The notes beneath the pieces were generated by a model. That model was not told the origin of the DNA. It worked only from the letters and a program-made list of their open reading frames with translations, and searched no databases. 64,000 bases of DNA from Strongylocentrotus purpuratus (lineage: Eukaryota; Echinodermata; Echinoidea; Camarodonta; Strongylocentrotidae): positions 20,871,647 to 20,935,646 of the forward strand of contig NW_022145612.1 of NCBI RefSeq assembly GCF_000002235.5. The letters are read 5' to 3'. Within the stretch, counting starts at the first letter, position 1; every line of letters begins with the position of its first letter. Positions 1 through 42,406 of this stretch are shown one piece after another. The position numbers and the translations under genes were made by a program.

Positions 1-1368
1 ATTTCAATTAAAAAATGAAATGTTTAACCAACATTAATGACATGTATGTATAAATGCTATGCAATTGTGGGCTTCACTCGCTTAAAGTAGATATTCATTG
101 ATTTTAAAAACTAACTTTATTTTCATTATTGCAAAGTTGAAACTTTGATTCGGCAAGATTATCAAAATTCAATGCTTGGAAACATTCAAAGTAACGATTT
201 TTATAAATTACAAAACGCTTAAATACAGCCCCGGCATAGCACCTGAAGAGCTCTCCGAACGCTGCTGAGTTGTGTGAGATCACAGTATGGACATGATTTG
301 CACAAGCAGACGATGTCCCATGACATCTCACACATTTTCAGTGCCTGTGTTTTCATCTTCTCTTGAGTTCTTTCTCTTACTTCACTACCGTCAGGCTAAA
401 TGTATAATCTATTGCCTCACTCTAAACCCCGCACATGGTTTTATTTTGATGACACATGCAGCAATACAAAATAAAGGAATATGTCGCTTGTAAACAAAAT
501 AAGACGCCATTGTATATTCAGCTGCACACACTGCGGTATGTTCAGCGTTTCAAGAGGGAACAAAATAATGCCGTCCTTAATATAATTCTGGGGGTTTTTC
601 AATTTGAAAGTCTGGTTTCTTTGATTGTTAATTAACCCCTATCCTGTGTATTTACAAGCAAAAGATTTTAGTTATCAGAATCGGGTCATATCCCCTTTTG
701 AATGGTTTGACATGACATTACATTTATATACACTAAACTCATCATAATTTGACAAATAATAGCTTTGCAATTATGTTCATTCTTTATTGGATGTCATCTG
801 CTTGGGCAGTATTGGTCCATATAGTGACGTCATTAAAACATCGTTATTTTTCTGGCGAATCTCTCGTATATCCCAGCTGCTGTGGAGATGGTTGTACGGT
901 ATTTGTATTTTTATAAATTACCCGATATGTAGTTGACCTAAAACTTGTACGATGGCCATCTGTTAGCTTACCAGTTTCTAGTGATACATTAGTTGACATA
1001 TTTGTGATTTTCTTTGAATTTCACCTTTAATAAAAATACACACTTCTAATGTTTACTTGTTCCTCAGCACCTCCTGTGTACTGGTAACCTAACATCAGTG
1101 TGATAGGCTAACTACTTCACAGTTGACCAGGAAAACACTTCATAAAGTCATACTAGTGTATAATGAATCTCCTCTACCATCTTAGGTCCACGCTTGCAAC
1201 GAAACAGCTCCAAGACAGCAATAAAATTGAGTCCAGTTTAGAGACTTTGTTCCTGAATACAGTTCTCGGTGTCTTTCCTCAATTAAAGACATGCCTCAAA
1301 CCAATAACACTTTTCCCTCTTTACTAGAAATTCTCAGATGCTCTCATTAACTTCATGAATCAATAACA
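1..1368. other. Region downstream of the NIT1 gene; no gene seen
   Basis: AT-rich sequence following the NIT1 stop codon (the gene runs right to left). It should contain the NIT1 3' UTR. A minus-strand AATAAA is present at 783-788, about 580 nt past the stop, and an ATTAAA variant lies near 1027-1032; either could be the polyadenylation signal, and the sequence cannot decide. No exon with protein homology was recognised on either strand. Confidence 0.5.
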
Positions 1369-4300
1369 TTAGAATTGTGGATATAAGTCATTTCTCCTAT
1401 GATTCCAAACTGGCATTGATGTTCTAATCTTTTGAAGATAATCAGGATCAATTTGTGCTACAGCCACTCCTTCTCCTTCACTGCACTGTGCAATGACGGC
1501 TCCCCAAGGATCAACAATCTGAGGTGAAAAAGAAGAAAATAAACAGATTTTGAAGAATTAAAAGAAAGTTATAAAATTTATCTCATTGTAGTAAGTTATT
1601 GAATCTAGTACTTGAATCAAATCAGCCATAACAAAACTGTGTAAACTTTGCATTATTGTGTTAAAAAGTTATCTTCATTTTACATGCATATTACAAAAGT
1701 CGTACTTGCTTTAGTGACCCCCTGCCTACAAAGACCACCTGTCTACAATAGCCACATTTTTTGTTCCCCTTGAAAATGGTTTCTCATTGAAATATGTACT
1801 AAAGGAACCTGTCTACAAAGACCACCTGTCTTCAAAGAACACCTTTTGTGTTTTCCTTGGGTGGTCGCTATAGACAAGTTTGACTGAATATTATTTACAC
1901 TTGAAGCTTGGCCCTAAATTGATCTCTCCTTTCATGTACCTTTTCCTTCATGTTAATCATAGATGTAAAGATGGGGACAGCAAGCCAGTTCTATACAAAC
2001 TTTACAGACATGACATAATCATTAATGGAGTCTTCCTTAGCTTACCATTGCATGGCCATAGCTTGCTCTCTTGTCGTTGTGTTTTCCGGTTTGTGCGGCA
2101 GCAATGACATAACACTGGTTCTCTATTGCTCTGCTCCGTAACAAAGGCTAGGTGTTAGAAAAGAAAATTTGCTAAGAAGATGAAATCATTTTAGAAAAAA
2201 ACATTGCTTCAACCTCATTTAAATACCATATACAGGTTATATGTAGCCTATTATTACAGCAAATCTCAAGAGAATTACCGAGTTTGTAGAGGATGGTGAA
2301 AACTGGTCCTCAGAAGTTCAAAATTGACAAAAGAGCTTCATTTCTTTTATCATTAAGCCCAAACAAAGTTATCACCATCTGCAAGTTACAGACAATCCTA
2401 ACAAAATGATGCTTAGCCTCTCCCGTCCCCGATCAAAACCCTACATTCTATCAAAGAAAAAGAAATCTTCCATACCTCCCAATGAGCCATTCCTGTTGGG
2501 ATCGTGAAAGCTGAAGGAAAGGTCAAGATCTCTGCCCCTTGCTTGGTCAGTGTCATTGAAAACTCTGGAAACCGTAGGTCGTAGCACTTCAGTAAGGTCA
2601 AGGAATATACCATAATCACACAACCGAATAAATATTTTAACTAATTGTAGCGATATTTTTAGTTATAAACCTGTGTTTTTGTTTAACTCACTAAACCTCT
2701 CACATATGAATATGAAAGGCTACAAGAGAGGGAGAAACATTACCACACCAGCAACTTCATTATCACAATTGGCCCGGGAGTAATAAGAAATCAACTGAGC
2801 TGTTGCAGCCCCTTACTGCTCATTTAAAGATTCATTAAGACTGAAAAGAGGTATGAGTAATAGAAGAAGAAAACATTATTTAAAGCCCCACTGCACTACT
2901 TATAACTACTTGCGCCCTCTATATAGCAAACAATGCCTAATCGGTGTCTGTTGGTCCCCAATGATCCTCTGTTTCTTATGTTAATTGAGAGCTGATTTGA
3001 TGAGATAACCACTTGTCAGTGACCCTGCAGGGTGGTCTAACCCCCCTGGCCAAACTAGTGCAGACAGCCTTTAAGACCATTAAAAGCAAATGCAAAACAT
3101 CCTCTTAATACTAAACCACTTGTGCCATGAAGCTAGTACAAGGATACAATTCCTAGCCCCACTTTCCCAACAGGAGTGTTGACTGGAGGTACGATGGTCT
3201 TTCCTGGGCTGGTGCAGTCTCTTTCATCCAGCCTGACCTGACCCTTAATATCCACAGAGAATAGGTGAGTCTTGGAGTACTTGCTGATCACATCTCCATT
3301 CTCATCCAGTATCACATGAGTATTCAGCATTTTCAAGTCATTTTCAGGGTCCTGAAATGCATACCGGTATTAATAAATCTTGCTTATAGGTATAGTTATA
3401 TCACATTTGAATTGCATACTAACATTAAAAATGTGTATTCTTCTAATCATGCACTGACTATTGATCTTGATAAACTTAACAAGATGTGAAGGTAAAATAT
3501 ATATTCTATGTGACTGATAGAAATCTTTCAATCACTTGTAATGGTAAGTATAAAACTGTATGAGTATGATCACTATATGGGTTTTTTGTTAAAGCTCATT
3601 CCTAATTTCTCTCCCATTTATCACAACAACAAACACTGTTTTTGTTTTCTTCTTTTCTTGTGGATGTTGTCAATTGAAAGGATTAATCTTTCACTGAATA
3701 AAGGTTCTAGCTTTTAAACTGACTTTCATCTTTGCTCCCTACTCTCTAGGCAGTAGCTAGTTGAAACTCATTATATTAAAGGTAATACAAAGTTTTGGTA
3801 TTGGGTCACAAATTTTGTTCAACTGTGACACATTGGAAGCATATGCGATCCTACAATATTCAGTAATCGTTGTCGCGGTTGAAATCGAGTCCAAAGTTAT
3901 GAAATTTTAAATAATACACTCTTCTCTTTCTGTTGTATAGCTCCCTCTCAAGGTCAAGATATTAAATAAGCTATAAAACAATGTTTCTTGACTAAAATTG
4001 ACCCATTAGCTATTCCCGTTATATATATAAATTATATATCACAACTACATTTTCTGAGATTTTCATGGTCGCAGCTACCATTGTACGGCCGTAGGCGCTA
4101 TTTGAAATTTATCAAAATTTACCTTTAAGATGGCCCTCTCATATGTAGTCAAAGAACTATGCTTCCAAAGGAGAAAATACTACAATTATTTTCACGCAGT
4201 TGGATCTGATGATAAGGTTAAGAAGTAATAGATGTAGCAAAACTGATACTCATTGACTCATTTTATGAATATTGTACCTTTTCATGGAAGCCTCCAATGG

Positions 4301-5597
4301 ATAACCATACTTTATGATCCCTTGCAAGCTGTTTGAAAGCTGATATCGTTGGTCCATTGATGTCCTCGGCATATTCCACACTCTCAGCCGGTGATCTCTG
4401 GATATAATCACAGGCTTCAGGTAAGAATACCATCTGCAGACAGCAAGAATGTGTGAAATATAAAAGACATGCAACATCAAACAAAAATTTTAAAAGCCAA
4501 TGTACAGGTATAATAGGTATTATTATAATAGGTATAATACTATTAATAGGTATTATTCTCATGCACTAAGCAGGTTGATTGAAGCAATACTTGTTACATC
4601 ATTCTACAGTGAGGTGTCGATAAACTAGGCAGAGCTATTTCCTTTTTTAAAACATTTTTAATCTGACATTGTTACATAACCAGATTAACTAAATTTATGC
4701 TTGCTATTGAAAAATGTTATGCCGAAAATGTGAATTATAAAAGTTACAATGAACTAAAATACCTCGTAAAATCATCACCAACAGTACAAAAAAATCAGAG
4801 TTTGAAGACATAACTATTCTGAAACCAGGCCATTTGCATTGATTTCATTTTACTCACATCACTTCTTGGTAACCAGGTAACTTGTAATATATTTGTATTC
4901 CTAACACCGACTCATAGACACTAGACAGCATCTCAAAGTGGAAAATCGGCTAAATAAATTACAAATTACAACAATTATTATTTACAACATTTCTGGTTTC
5001 TTATGTTCAGCATATTCAACTATTCGTGTTTATCACTATCAGACATCATGATGTTTCATATTCATAAATTATCAAGGTTGAATATATGCATACCAAAACA
5101 CTAATAAAATTAGCAATATTCCCACAGACAAACTACACAGAATGCAGATGCATGCAATTTAAAACTGTTTACATGAAATGTATACTTTTAAACAAATCAG
5201 TACAATATTATACGTATATGCTTCATTGCATTGTCAACCTTCACAAACCTTCAGCGGTATTTGAGCGAGCTCCACCGGAGGAGTTCGGGCGACCGAGTTT
5301 GCTATTGTAGTCTGACTCTGACGTGAGTAGTGAGTACATGGTATATTTTGATAATATGTAGGTTTTATGTAGGCCTACCTTTGCTCCCATCTTGCATGCT
5401 GTTTCTACAACTCTCCTACATGAGTCGTGTGTCTTCACTTTATCTTCGGTTGCTGTTATTTGACAAACTGCTACAACATTTATACCCGGTGATTTTGACT
5501 GCGCCATCTCTTGCAATTTCCCATTCATGCACGTACCGGTACTTTCCTGCAATACTAGTCTATATCTCTGAGGCAATGAAGCTGACAAACAAACCAT
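1369..5597 (-). CDS. NIT1: NIT1-like deaminated glutathione amidase (nitrilase superfamily), complete, 6 exons
   Basis: Exons in transcript order: 5379-5597, 4278-4433, 3148-3351, 2476-2586, 2046-2147, 1369-1518. All junctions are GT/AG and phase 0, giving 942 nt (313 aa plus stop). The nitrilase triad is intact: Glu79 in FLPEACDYI, Lys152 in YSKTHLF and Cys194 in CYDLRFPE. Downstream blocks [25 protein letters not shown] and the C-terminal [11 protein letters not shown] are typical of NIT1. The family hydrolyses deaminated glutathione to 2-oxoglutarate and Cys-Gly, a metabolite-repair step in cytosol and mitochondria. Length is close to vertebrate NIT1. The first ~25 residues are basic and hydroxylated and could be a mitochondrial leader; an internal Met ([10 protein letters not shown]) could give a shorter cytosolic form. 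No FHIT domain follows the stop, unlike the NitFhit fusions of flies and nematodes. The start is the first in-frame ATG of exon 1, in an A-rich context. Alternative upstream exons cannot be excluded. Confidence 0.95.
1722..1870. repeat. Imperfect direct repeat in NIT1 intron 5
   Basis: The motif CTACAAAGACCACCTGTCT recurs at about 1724-1742 and 1810-1828 with further degenerate pieces between and after. It looks like a fragment of a dispersed repeat inside the last NIT1 intron. Confidence 0.5.
2890..3065 (-). repeat. Dispersed interspersed repeat, copy 1 (inverted relative to copy at 30.5 kb)
   Basis: Lies in NIT1 intron 3. Its reverse complement matches 30505-30665 over about 150 bp, sharing blocks such as ACTAGTTTG.CCAGG, CTCAATTAACATAAGAAA, GAGGATCAT and CTATATAGAGGG. 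No terminal structure is visible, so the element class is unknown. Confidence 0.7.
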
Positions 5598-6343
5598 TAT
5601 AAATTCTACGGTAGACCTTGAGAAACGACATAGATAAGATGGGTGTATTGACTGCCAAATTCCATTATTTCAAACGTCGAACGAAATTAAATCTATCAGG
5701 ACACGTACGTTCTTCTGCAGTGGACTGGATTGAAGAAAAAAACACTGTCGGCACAACGCCGCGCCCCGCCCATGACCACGCCCTAATTGCAATGGACCCC
5801 TCCTAGCTCCTCCTACCATTGACTATCCTCCGTCTGAAGACCGATATGATGCGTGGTAAAGGAAGGGGGGGGGGGGGGGTGTGGGGGTGGGGGCAGGGGC
5901 GGGGATGTTCAGCGGGTCGAGAAATTTAAGGAGGACAGATACGGGCAGATTAAAAGCAGTAGTAAAACTTACCTACTCTTTTGAGGGAGCGTGGATTTAT
6001 TTATTAAAACAAAAAACTCTCGAGGTGGTCCTTAACATGACTCCTAAAAAAGCGGATGTTTCCATTTTCGGTCAGGCCTATATGTAAATTTTCTTAAATT
6101 TGCTCAATGTAAGTAAATCGTTAGAAACCTTTTACTTACCCATTTTCTTTAAAGTAAAACATTAATTCTGGTTCAAAATGTGTTATCATTAAAATATCAA
6201 CTACACAATGTATATATAATAATTACATTAACAAAAAACGCGAAATTGGTCAAAGAATATTATTTTGTATATATTGGACATCTTTTTATTTACTGAAAAC
6301 ACTAACGCAATCACCCTAACCCTCTTGTTCTCGGTCTCTCTAT

Positions 6344-6345
6344 AC

Positions 6346-6398
<53 letters not shown>

Positions 6399-6399
6399 C

Positions 6400-6433
<34 letters not shown>

Positions 6434-6475
6434 CCAGGTTGTCTCTCCCTCCCTCTCTCTCTCTCTTTCCACTCC
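6344..6475. repeat. CT/GA dinucleotide microsatellite
   Basis: Interrupted (CT)n tract with C-runs, upstream of NIT1. The reading frames over it are simple-sequence artefacts. Confidence 0.95.
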
Positions 6476-7959
6476 GTTCCTGTTCTCAATGATCTCTGTA
6501 TTTATACCCCGATCACTCGACACGTTGTCGCATAATTTTGTTGTCTTTATCATGAACAATTTTTGCTTAATATCAAAACAATAATTTGTCATTTTTTCAA
6601 ATAGGCTTGTGTCTGCTATATATTCAAATCTTTGTGTTTGCAAAAATAGGCAAATATTGTCATAAATTAGTATCAAGGTATCACTTTTAAATATTTAGTG
6701 TACATGATATTTATAAAAAAAAATCACTTTGCATGACGATAATTTAGGTAAATGATAATGAATGGCTGAACTATATTATTTAAAAGGCCAGGAAATATGT
6801 GGTAATATGATATTCTTCTGTTACAAAAGTCTACTTACTAAAATGATACTCACAAATGCAAACTTACACAGACAATTATTATCAGCAAAAATTTGTTATT
6901 CTTATTCTTTGGCATAGAAAATATTCGAGAGCGTACATAAAAGTTCAAAGCAATATATTACCAAACAATATGCCTATATTATTTGCTTATATGAAATAAA
7001 AGTATTTTAGTCTTTCTTGACTATAAAATCGGTTTACAGTGCTATGGATCACAAGATGTCTAGGCCTATATGTATACACATCACGTGAACCAACTATTCC
7101 CCTATATACTCCATGCCACTCCACGTTTTCTACAAGAGCTTTCTATAATATAAACAGATTTTCTACTTTCGCTGTTGCTGCAAGCTTTCTTAAACATTTC
7201 AGATCATACTTATAAAAAAAAAACGTGTAAACTAAATAGGATATACTATTTTTAATGAATTTGAAACTTAAACACAAAAGTGAAATCATGCAAACAAATG
7301 ACCCCCTATATATTTTTCAAATTCAAACTTCTACTTTCATTTTCATAATGGATAAACAAAAATACAATCGTTATTTTATACAGCTGGAAAAATCATTTTC
7401 AAACTTTGGATACTATTAGGTAATTGCAGGGGTAAACAAAATTGCAGAGTATTTTTTTTCTTCGGAGAGAAACGCACACTATAACATAATATTAGTGGTA
7501 AATCATTGTTCAGGTGATTTCGGTAAAATATTGAATTAAATCAATACCCGTCCCTATTATCATGTATATTGCACTCTTCATTGTATGTTTTATATCATTT
7601 CGAGTATATTTAATAAATTATCGATCATTAACTTATAATCGACAAGTCGTATTTTCACGATGCATCCAGACATATTTCCAGGATTTAATGTTTAAACAAT
7701 CTATTGGAGAACATAATCCTTTTTAAAAGTATACAAAACTGGTTCTTTCAGACATGATTATATTTGCATAAAACTCCTCCGATAGAATATACTAATGCAC
7801 ACATTTTTTAGCATGCAGTCACACGATTTTTTAAGGAATAAAATCACAATATTCAACAATTTCAAACAAAAGAAATGTATTCATATTCACAGTAGTGACA
7901 AACCTATTAAAAATGTTTCATTATTGCAAACAATAATCAAATATAACGTATATTACCAA

Positions 7960-7965
7960 TTTATT
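7960..7965 (-). promoter_or_regulatory. Candidate polyadenylation signal of the ABCC gene
   Basis: Reads AATAAA on the minus strand about 205 nt after the ABCC stop codon. It is the first canonical hexamer downstream of that stop. Confidence 0.35.
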
Positions 7966-8170
7966 TATGCACTTTTTTAGCTTTGCCAATAAGACTTTAA
8001 ATTGTAAAAATGTAAAAACTGTATAAACTGTAAACTTCATGTAATTAAAGAAGAAATCATTATCCATTATAATTAAAAACAATGATCTAGCCGTTGTGCG
8101 ATACCTTATCAGATACCACAGGCAGCTCAACTGTGTCCTTAGCATTAATCGTATGACTTGGGTAATTGTT

Positions 8171-37841
<29,671 letters not shown>

Positions 37842-38614
37842 TCTGGTGACGATTGTTACTCAGATTAAAGAGAAAGAGGTCCAGATGAAGAGCGTTTTCA
37901 GACCAGATCTGTTGGTATAGAATAATGAATTTTGTTAACGCCGTCCTAAGCAAAGGTACACAAAATTTTATTAAACAATCATTGCTGTCATCACGGAGAT
38001 ACTGTAATGTTATTCCATGTATAAGTGTGAATACAATTACAAGAGAGATAAGATACGTTACTATCAATAGGCAACGTATGATCTTATTTTAGCCTTGATC
38101 TTCTCGAAACAAACATGGCGTGCAGAAAGGGCAAGGCGAACCACATGATGTTTACACGTATACCTTATCAACTCGGTCAAGTCCTTGGTCGTTCCAAAGT
38201 CCGATGTTACATTGTTTCAAGAACCGAGATCGATCAAGCTTTGATACAAAGATAAAAGGCGGTTTTGGTTTCATTTAATTTATTTGATTATATATTACTA
38301 TTTCAGAACGAACCGGTATGATTAAGCACATGTACAAAGTATACATGCTGATTCAATAATTGACATAAAACATTATGATAAGATTATATAAAGTTCAAAC
38401 TAGAAATATTGACGATAATATAATGATAACGGAACATTTGACCTAATTTTAAAAGGAAGGGGCACACTGAAGAAGCAATGCTGGTTTGGCGCAAACCCTT
38501 AAAACTTAGTTAGATAATGATAGAGATTTGTGTTCAAAGAATATAGTATATAACGATATAATAAAAAGGCGAAAGTTACGAACAAAATATTAACGGTATG
38601 CCTTAGTAAATTTA

Positions 38615-38725
38615 CAATAAGAGAGAGAGAGGAAAAAAGAGAAAGAGGTAGAGAGAAAAAGAGTGAGAGGGAGAGAGAGAAAGAGTGAGAGAGAAATAGA
38701 GAGAGAAAGAAAATGAAAGAAAGAG
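38615..38725. repeat. GA microsatellite
   Basis: Interrupted (GA)n with AAAGA variants upstream of the ABCC gene. Confidence 0.9.
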
Positions 38726-38955
38726 AATTGTAGAATGGATGACAGGAACGCGAAGATCGGGGACAGGCGCGAATACGGAGTCGTTAGGCACGTGTTCAAA
38801 ATAAAAGATTGAATTCCTCTCAGTCTATATTATTTCTTACGGTTGACTTGAAAATGAAATTCGGGCAGCTCTTATCACTGTAATTGAGCTGAGAGGAGGT
38901 TAATTTTCTCTAGACGTCAGAAACCCCGTGCTGTTATATGATATATAGATCCACG

Positions 38956-39189
38956 CAGGCGCGTACACAGGGGGGGGGGTTGAACCCCCCCCCTTTGGTA
39001 TTTTTTTTGTGTAAACCCCCCCCCCTCCCTTTTGGTTTTTTTTTGGGTTTTTTTTTTATTAAAATTTTTTTTTTTTTAAATCCCATGGCTGACCTCAAAA
39101 AGATGGCCTTACCCCCCCCCCCAGCGGAGCAAAATGTCAAATTTTCAAATTTCGATACCAAAAAAAAAAGAAAAAAAAAGTGTCCTCTT

Positions 39190-39221
<32 letters not shown>

Positions 39222-39345
39222 CTTTTTCAGCGGCTGGCTGAGTCGTAGTCGAATTTTTCGAATTTTCGAATGAGTCGAATTTTTCGGCCCGATTTATAAA
39301 TGTTAAACCCCCCCCCCCCTTGAAAAAATCCTGCGTACGCGCCTG
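38956..39345 (+). mobile_element. Non-autonomous hAT-like element with 8-bp target-site duplication
   Basis: Starts CAGGCGCGTAC and ends GTACGCGCCTG, flanked on both sides by GATCCACG (38948-38955 and 39346-39353). Interior is 390 bp of T-, A- and C-homopolymers, including a 30-base C run at 39191-39220, with no coding capacity. An 8-bp duplication fits hAT transposition. Confidence 0.85.
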
Positions 39346-40181
39346 GATCCACGAGTTGACAGTGCCCCCTATCGATTCTTTGATTCATCAAGGGCTGCTC
39401 TTGTACTCAATTAAAATATGCATTTGCAACAATTCATTATCATACGCGGGTTCTATTATATTCTCTTTTCTGTAAAGGGAATCAATAAGCATATGTCATC
39501 CATCAATATCCACGCATAAATATATATGTTGTTTTTGTTTTAAATAATGATTTAAATATGATTATTTAGCGTGATTATGCAATGGAATACGTAGGTCGAT
39601 GGAATGAACTTAGAGCACATGGTGTTATAAAATTGACCCTCAAGTCCGTCAATATTGTTCAGTGATATTCAAGGTATTAGCGTGTCCGGTACGCGATTAT
39701 TTTTTCCGATTTTTTTTTTCTTTTAGGGGAGGGGGGGGGGGGTTAATACGCTGTCATTAGAATTTGGTAGTGATATGCTAACCTACAGTAGAGTAAATGA
39801 CTACTGTTGTATAAATTCAAAATCGTTCTTGATGTAGTTCATAATGAGATTATAAAGTTCATTCTATAAAGGGGAAGGTTGCTTATTCGATACAAGTTAT
39901 TCAATTAATGTGTAACAATAATTTCAATGTAAGTTACAATGGAATGGATTGACAAAATAATATTCTTTCGCAAGTCTGAAACCTTTTGCCTTTGTTTTTC
40001 ATTTATAGTGCACCATTGATCTATAAGCAGTTGACAGGGTTCAATGAAATACGTCGTGTCTCTCTGGTGAAATATCACTTTTGCCCTTAAATCTCCGTCA
40101 GGCAAAAACAAGGTAGTAGCGTGTCTATAAATTATCATATTAAGGGGGGGGGGGTGGAGGAATCCTTCTCTCAACAGATCT

Positions 40182-40406
40182 CACTATGAACATGACGGAC
40201 AATGAAAGAGGACAAAATATACAGTTCCTCAGGTAGACAAAGGAACATCCCTTCACTGCTATTATGTAAAAATGTGTAGAACAGGTGTCACATACATAAT
40301 CACCTGTTCTACACATTTTTACATAATAACAGTGAAGGGATGTTCCTTTGTCTACCGGAGGAACTGTATATTTTGTCCGCTTTCATTGTCCGTCATGATC
40401 ATAGTG
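40182..40406. mobile_element. Near-perfect 106-bp-arm foldback hairpin
   Basis: Left arm 40182-40287 and right arm 40301-40406 are reverse complements with about 4 mismatches and no gaps. The 13-nt loop is TCACATACATAAT. Origin could be a foldback transposon or a recent inverted duplication. No coding capacity. Confidence 0.93.
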
Positions 40407-40856
40407 TCTGCGTGTTAGAGGCCAAATGCAGCAAAACAAAAAATCCGGGCCACCCCTCCACCGATTGGAAAAGATCAAATGCTCTTGATAACTTTGGAAC
40501 AAAAACTTGATTAGAAATTATCGTAAAAGAAGAGAAAAGAAAAGAAAAGAAAGGGTAACATACAAAATGACAGTGTGTCTCCGCATGGGGCCAGATGTTC
40601 TATTCGAATGCTATTTAGCTGATGAAACTTGCTGATGAAATTGATCGAAATGTTTGCTCATCTTCGCATGGTTTTATCAAACAACATAACATATGCGCTA
40701 TAGACACGAGGAGCTGCAATACGAATACATAAGGGCGTAAGAGCCCTTTACTCTATATGGTGTGTACGTATGTATGCAAGGGGGAGGGGGGGGGGGTGTA
40801 CGTTGAAGCGAAACAAAAATCGCCATTAACAAAAGTTAATAGCGTATCAATAAGTA

Positions 40857-40896
40857 CGAATTGCTAAACTAAAGCACGAATTGCTAAACTAAAGTG
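40857..40896. repeat. Short tandem duplication
   Basis: ACGAATTGCTAAACTAAAG occurs twice in a row, separated by one base. Confidence 0.8.
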
Positions 40897-41597
40897 AACC
40901 TCATACACATACAACGATTAAATCCAATGCCAGCATCTATCGCAAATGTCACATACAAAGATACTGAGGTATATCAATTTTAAAATCGGTCCGGATTTAC
41001 AGATTTATTTGGGACAGTATATACTATAAGTAAGTTACTCTATTTCAATCTAGCCCTGATACATTATAGCTTCCTCTCCATTATTATCTATAAATAAAGA
41101 AACAAATTAGACTTTGTCTATAATGTATCAAGGGCATATGCTATGGTACAATCATTTCCGAGTTGGACTATATAGAGAGCGACTAAACTTCGAAAACTTA
41201 CCTATAAAAAGCCTCCTTCAACTGTGTAATATCGCAATGCAAGAGGTATTATCCACACCGCTGTCAACAGCGCTATAAAACGGTCATCTGAGGTAGACAA
41301 TGTATGGAGTCAAACTAACCGTCATGGTATAGTTTGATAATGGTCACAATCATTCATGCATACTCAGTCAACAGAACCATGATCAAAGAGCAACTGAATA
41401 AATTATTTGTCAAACAAAAAAAGTGTGTCTACCCACCCCTAAACTTTCGTAAATACAATAAACATCATAAGCGTTTTGCAATTAATTCCGCTACTGAAAA
41501 AAAAAAAGCTTAATAGTTTGCCGGAAACGTAGTCTATGCTCACTGTCGCTTACATGTACCTAGTAATAACCAGCAAAACTTGCTTGCAGTCCCGCAT

Positions 41598-42406
41598 GCG
41601 CATATTTTTTTTTACACAACTGTTTAGCCACTTCAGTCAAATATAATGTGCAAACGACCAGAGACAGAGTCTAGCATTACCCCTAGCAGTTTTGTTGGAT
41701 TGCTGGTGCTGCATGTATACATGCATGTGTACATACTCGTTATTTGTTTTGGGTTAAATCTATCCTCTCTTCTCTTTCATTATGTATTTCTGTGTTCTCC
41801 TTCAATCTATCCTCTTCTCTTTTGTCATGTATTTCTTTTCCCCCCTTCAATCTGTCCCTTTTCTCCTTCGCCTCGTTATAATTCTTTGTTTCATCCTTCA
41901 ATCTATAGGCGGCAAAAGAAATACAAAACGAAGGAGAACTGGGGGCCCCAGTTCTCCTTCGTTTTTTATTTCTTTTGTTCTCCTTTATTCTAACATCTTC
42001 TCTTTTGTTTTATGTATATCTTTGTTTCTCCTTCAATCTATCCTTTTCTCCTTCGTCATCTATTTCTTTGTTTTAATCTGATAGATTAATTCCCTCGATC
42101 TTCTCCTTCGTTGTACATTTCCCTGTTTTTCCTAACTCTAGATCTATGATCCTCTTAGCTCTTCAATTATATATTTATATGTTCTTCCTTTGACTTATCC
42201 TCTTCTCTTTCCTTGTGTATTTCCTTGTTTTTCCTTCTCCATATCCTCTCCACTATCCTTGTTTTCCCCTTTCTATCATCTTCCCTTCCCTGGGTGTACG
42301 TGCTTGCACAGAGTGCGCTGACGACTTAGACTCTTTTACCAGAGCACTTCTTGGAGTTTTTTTTCTCGCGAAAATGGCTTAACAGTTGTGTAAAAAAAAT
42401 ATGCGC
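41598..42406. mobile_element. Non-autonomous MULE-like element with 9-bp target-site duplication
   Basis: Terminal inverted repeats of about 32 bp start GCGCATATTTTTT and contain ACACAACTGTT.AGCCA (41598-41630 and 42375-42406). Flanks GTCCCGCAT (41589-41597) and GTCCCGTAT (42407-42415) form a 9-bp duplication with one mismatch, the length typical of Mutator-like elements. The interior is a pyrimidine-rich degenerate tandem array (TTCTCCTTCAATCTATCC type) with a 31-bp-arm palindrome at about 41918-41980. The long reading frames here are low complexity. Confidence 0.85.

Larger units (their letters stand above)
5598..8170. other. Intergenic region between NIT1 (5' end) and the ABCC gene (3' end)
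   Basis: About 2.6 kb with no coding exon recognised. It should hold the NIT1 promoter on its left side and the ABCC 3' UTR on its right side. It contains a G-run near 5866-5905 and a CT microsatellite at 6344-6475. The remainder is AT-rich unique-looking sequence. Confidence 0.6.

Noticed and set aside
5241..5378. Extension of NIT1 exon 1 past 5379
   Set aside because: A consensus donor at 5378 and phase-0 continuation into FLPEACDYI show that the exon ends there; the rest is intron read-through.
41646..42081. Hydrophobic reading frames suggesting small membrane proteins
   Set aside because: They translate the pyrimidine-rich tandem array inside the MULE-like element.
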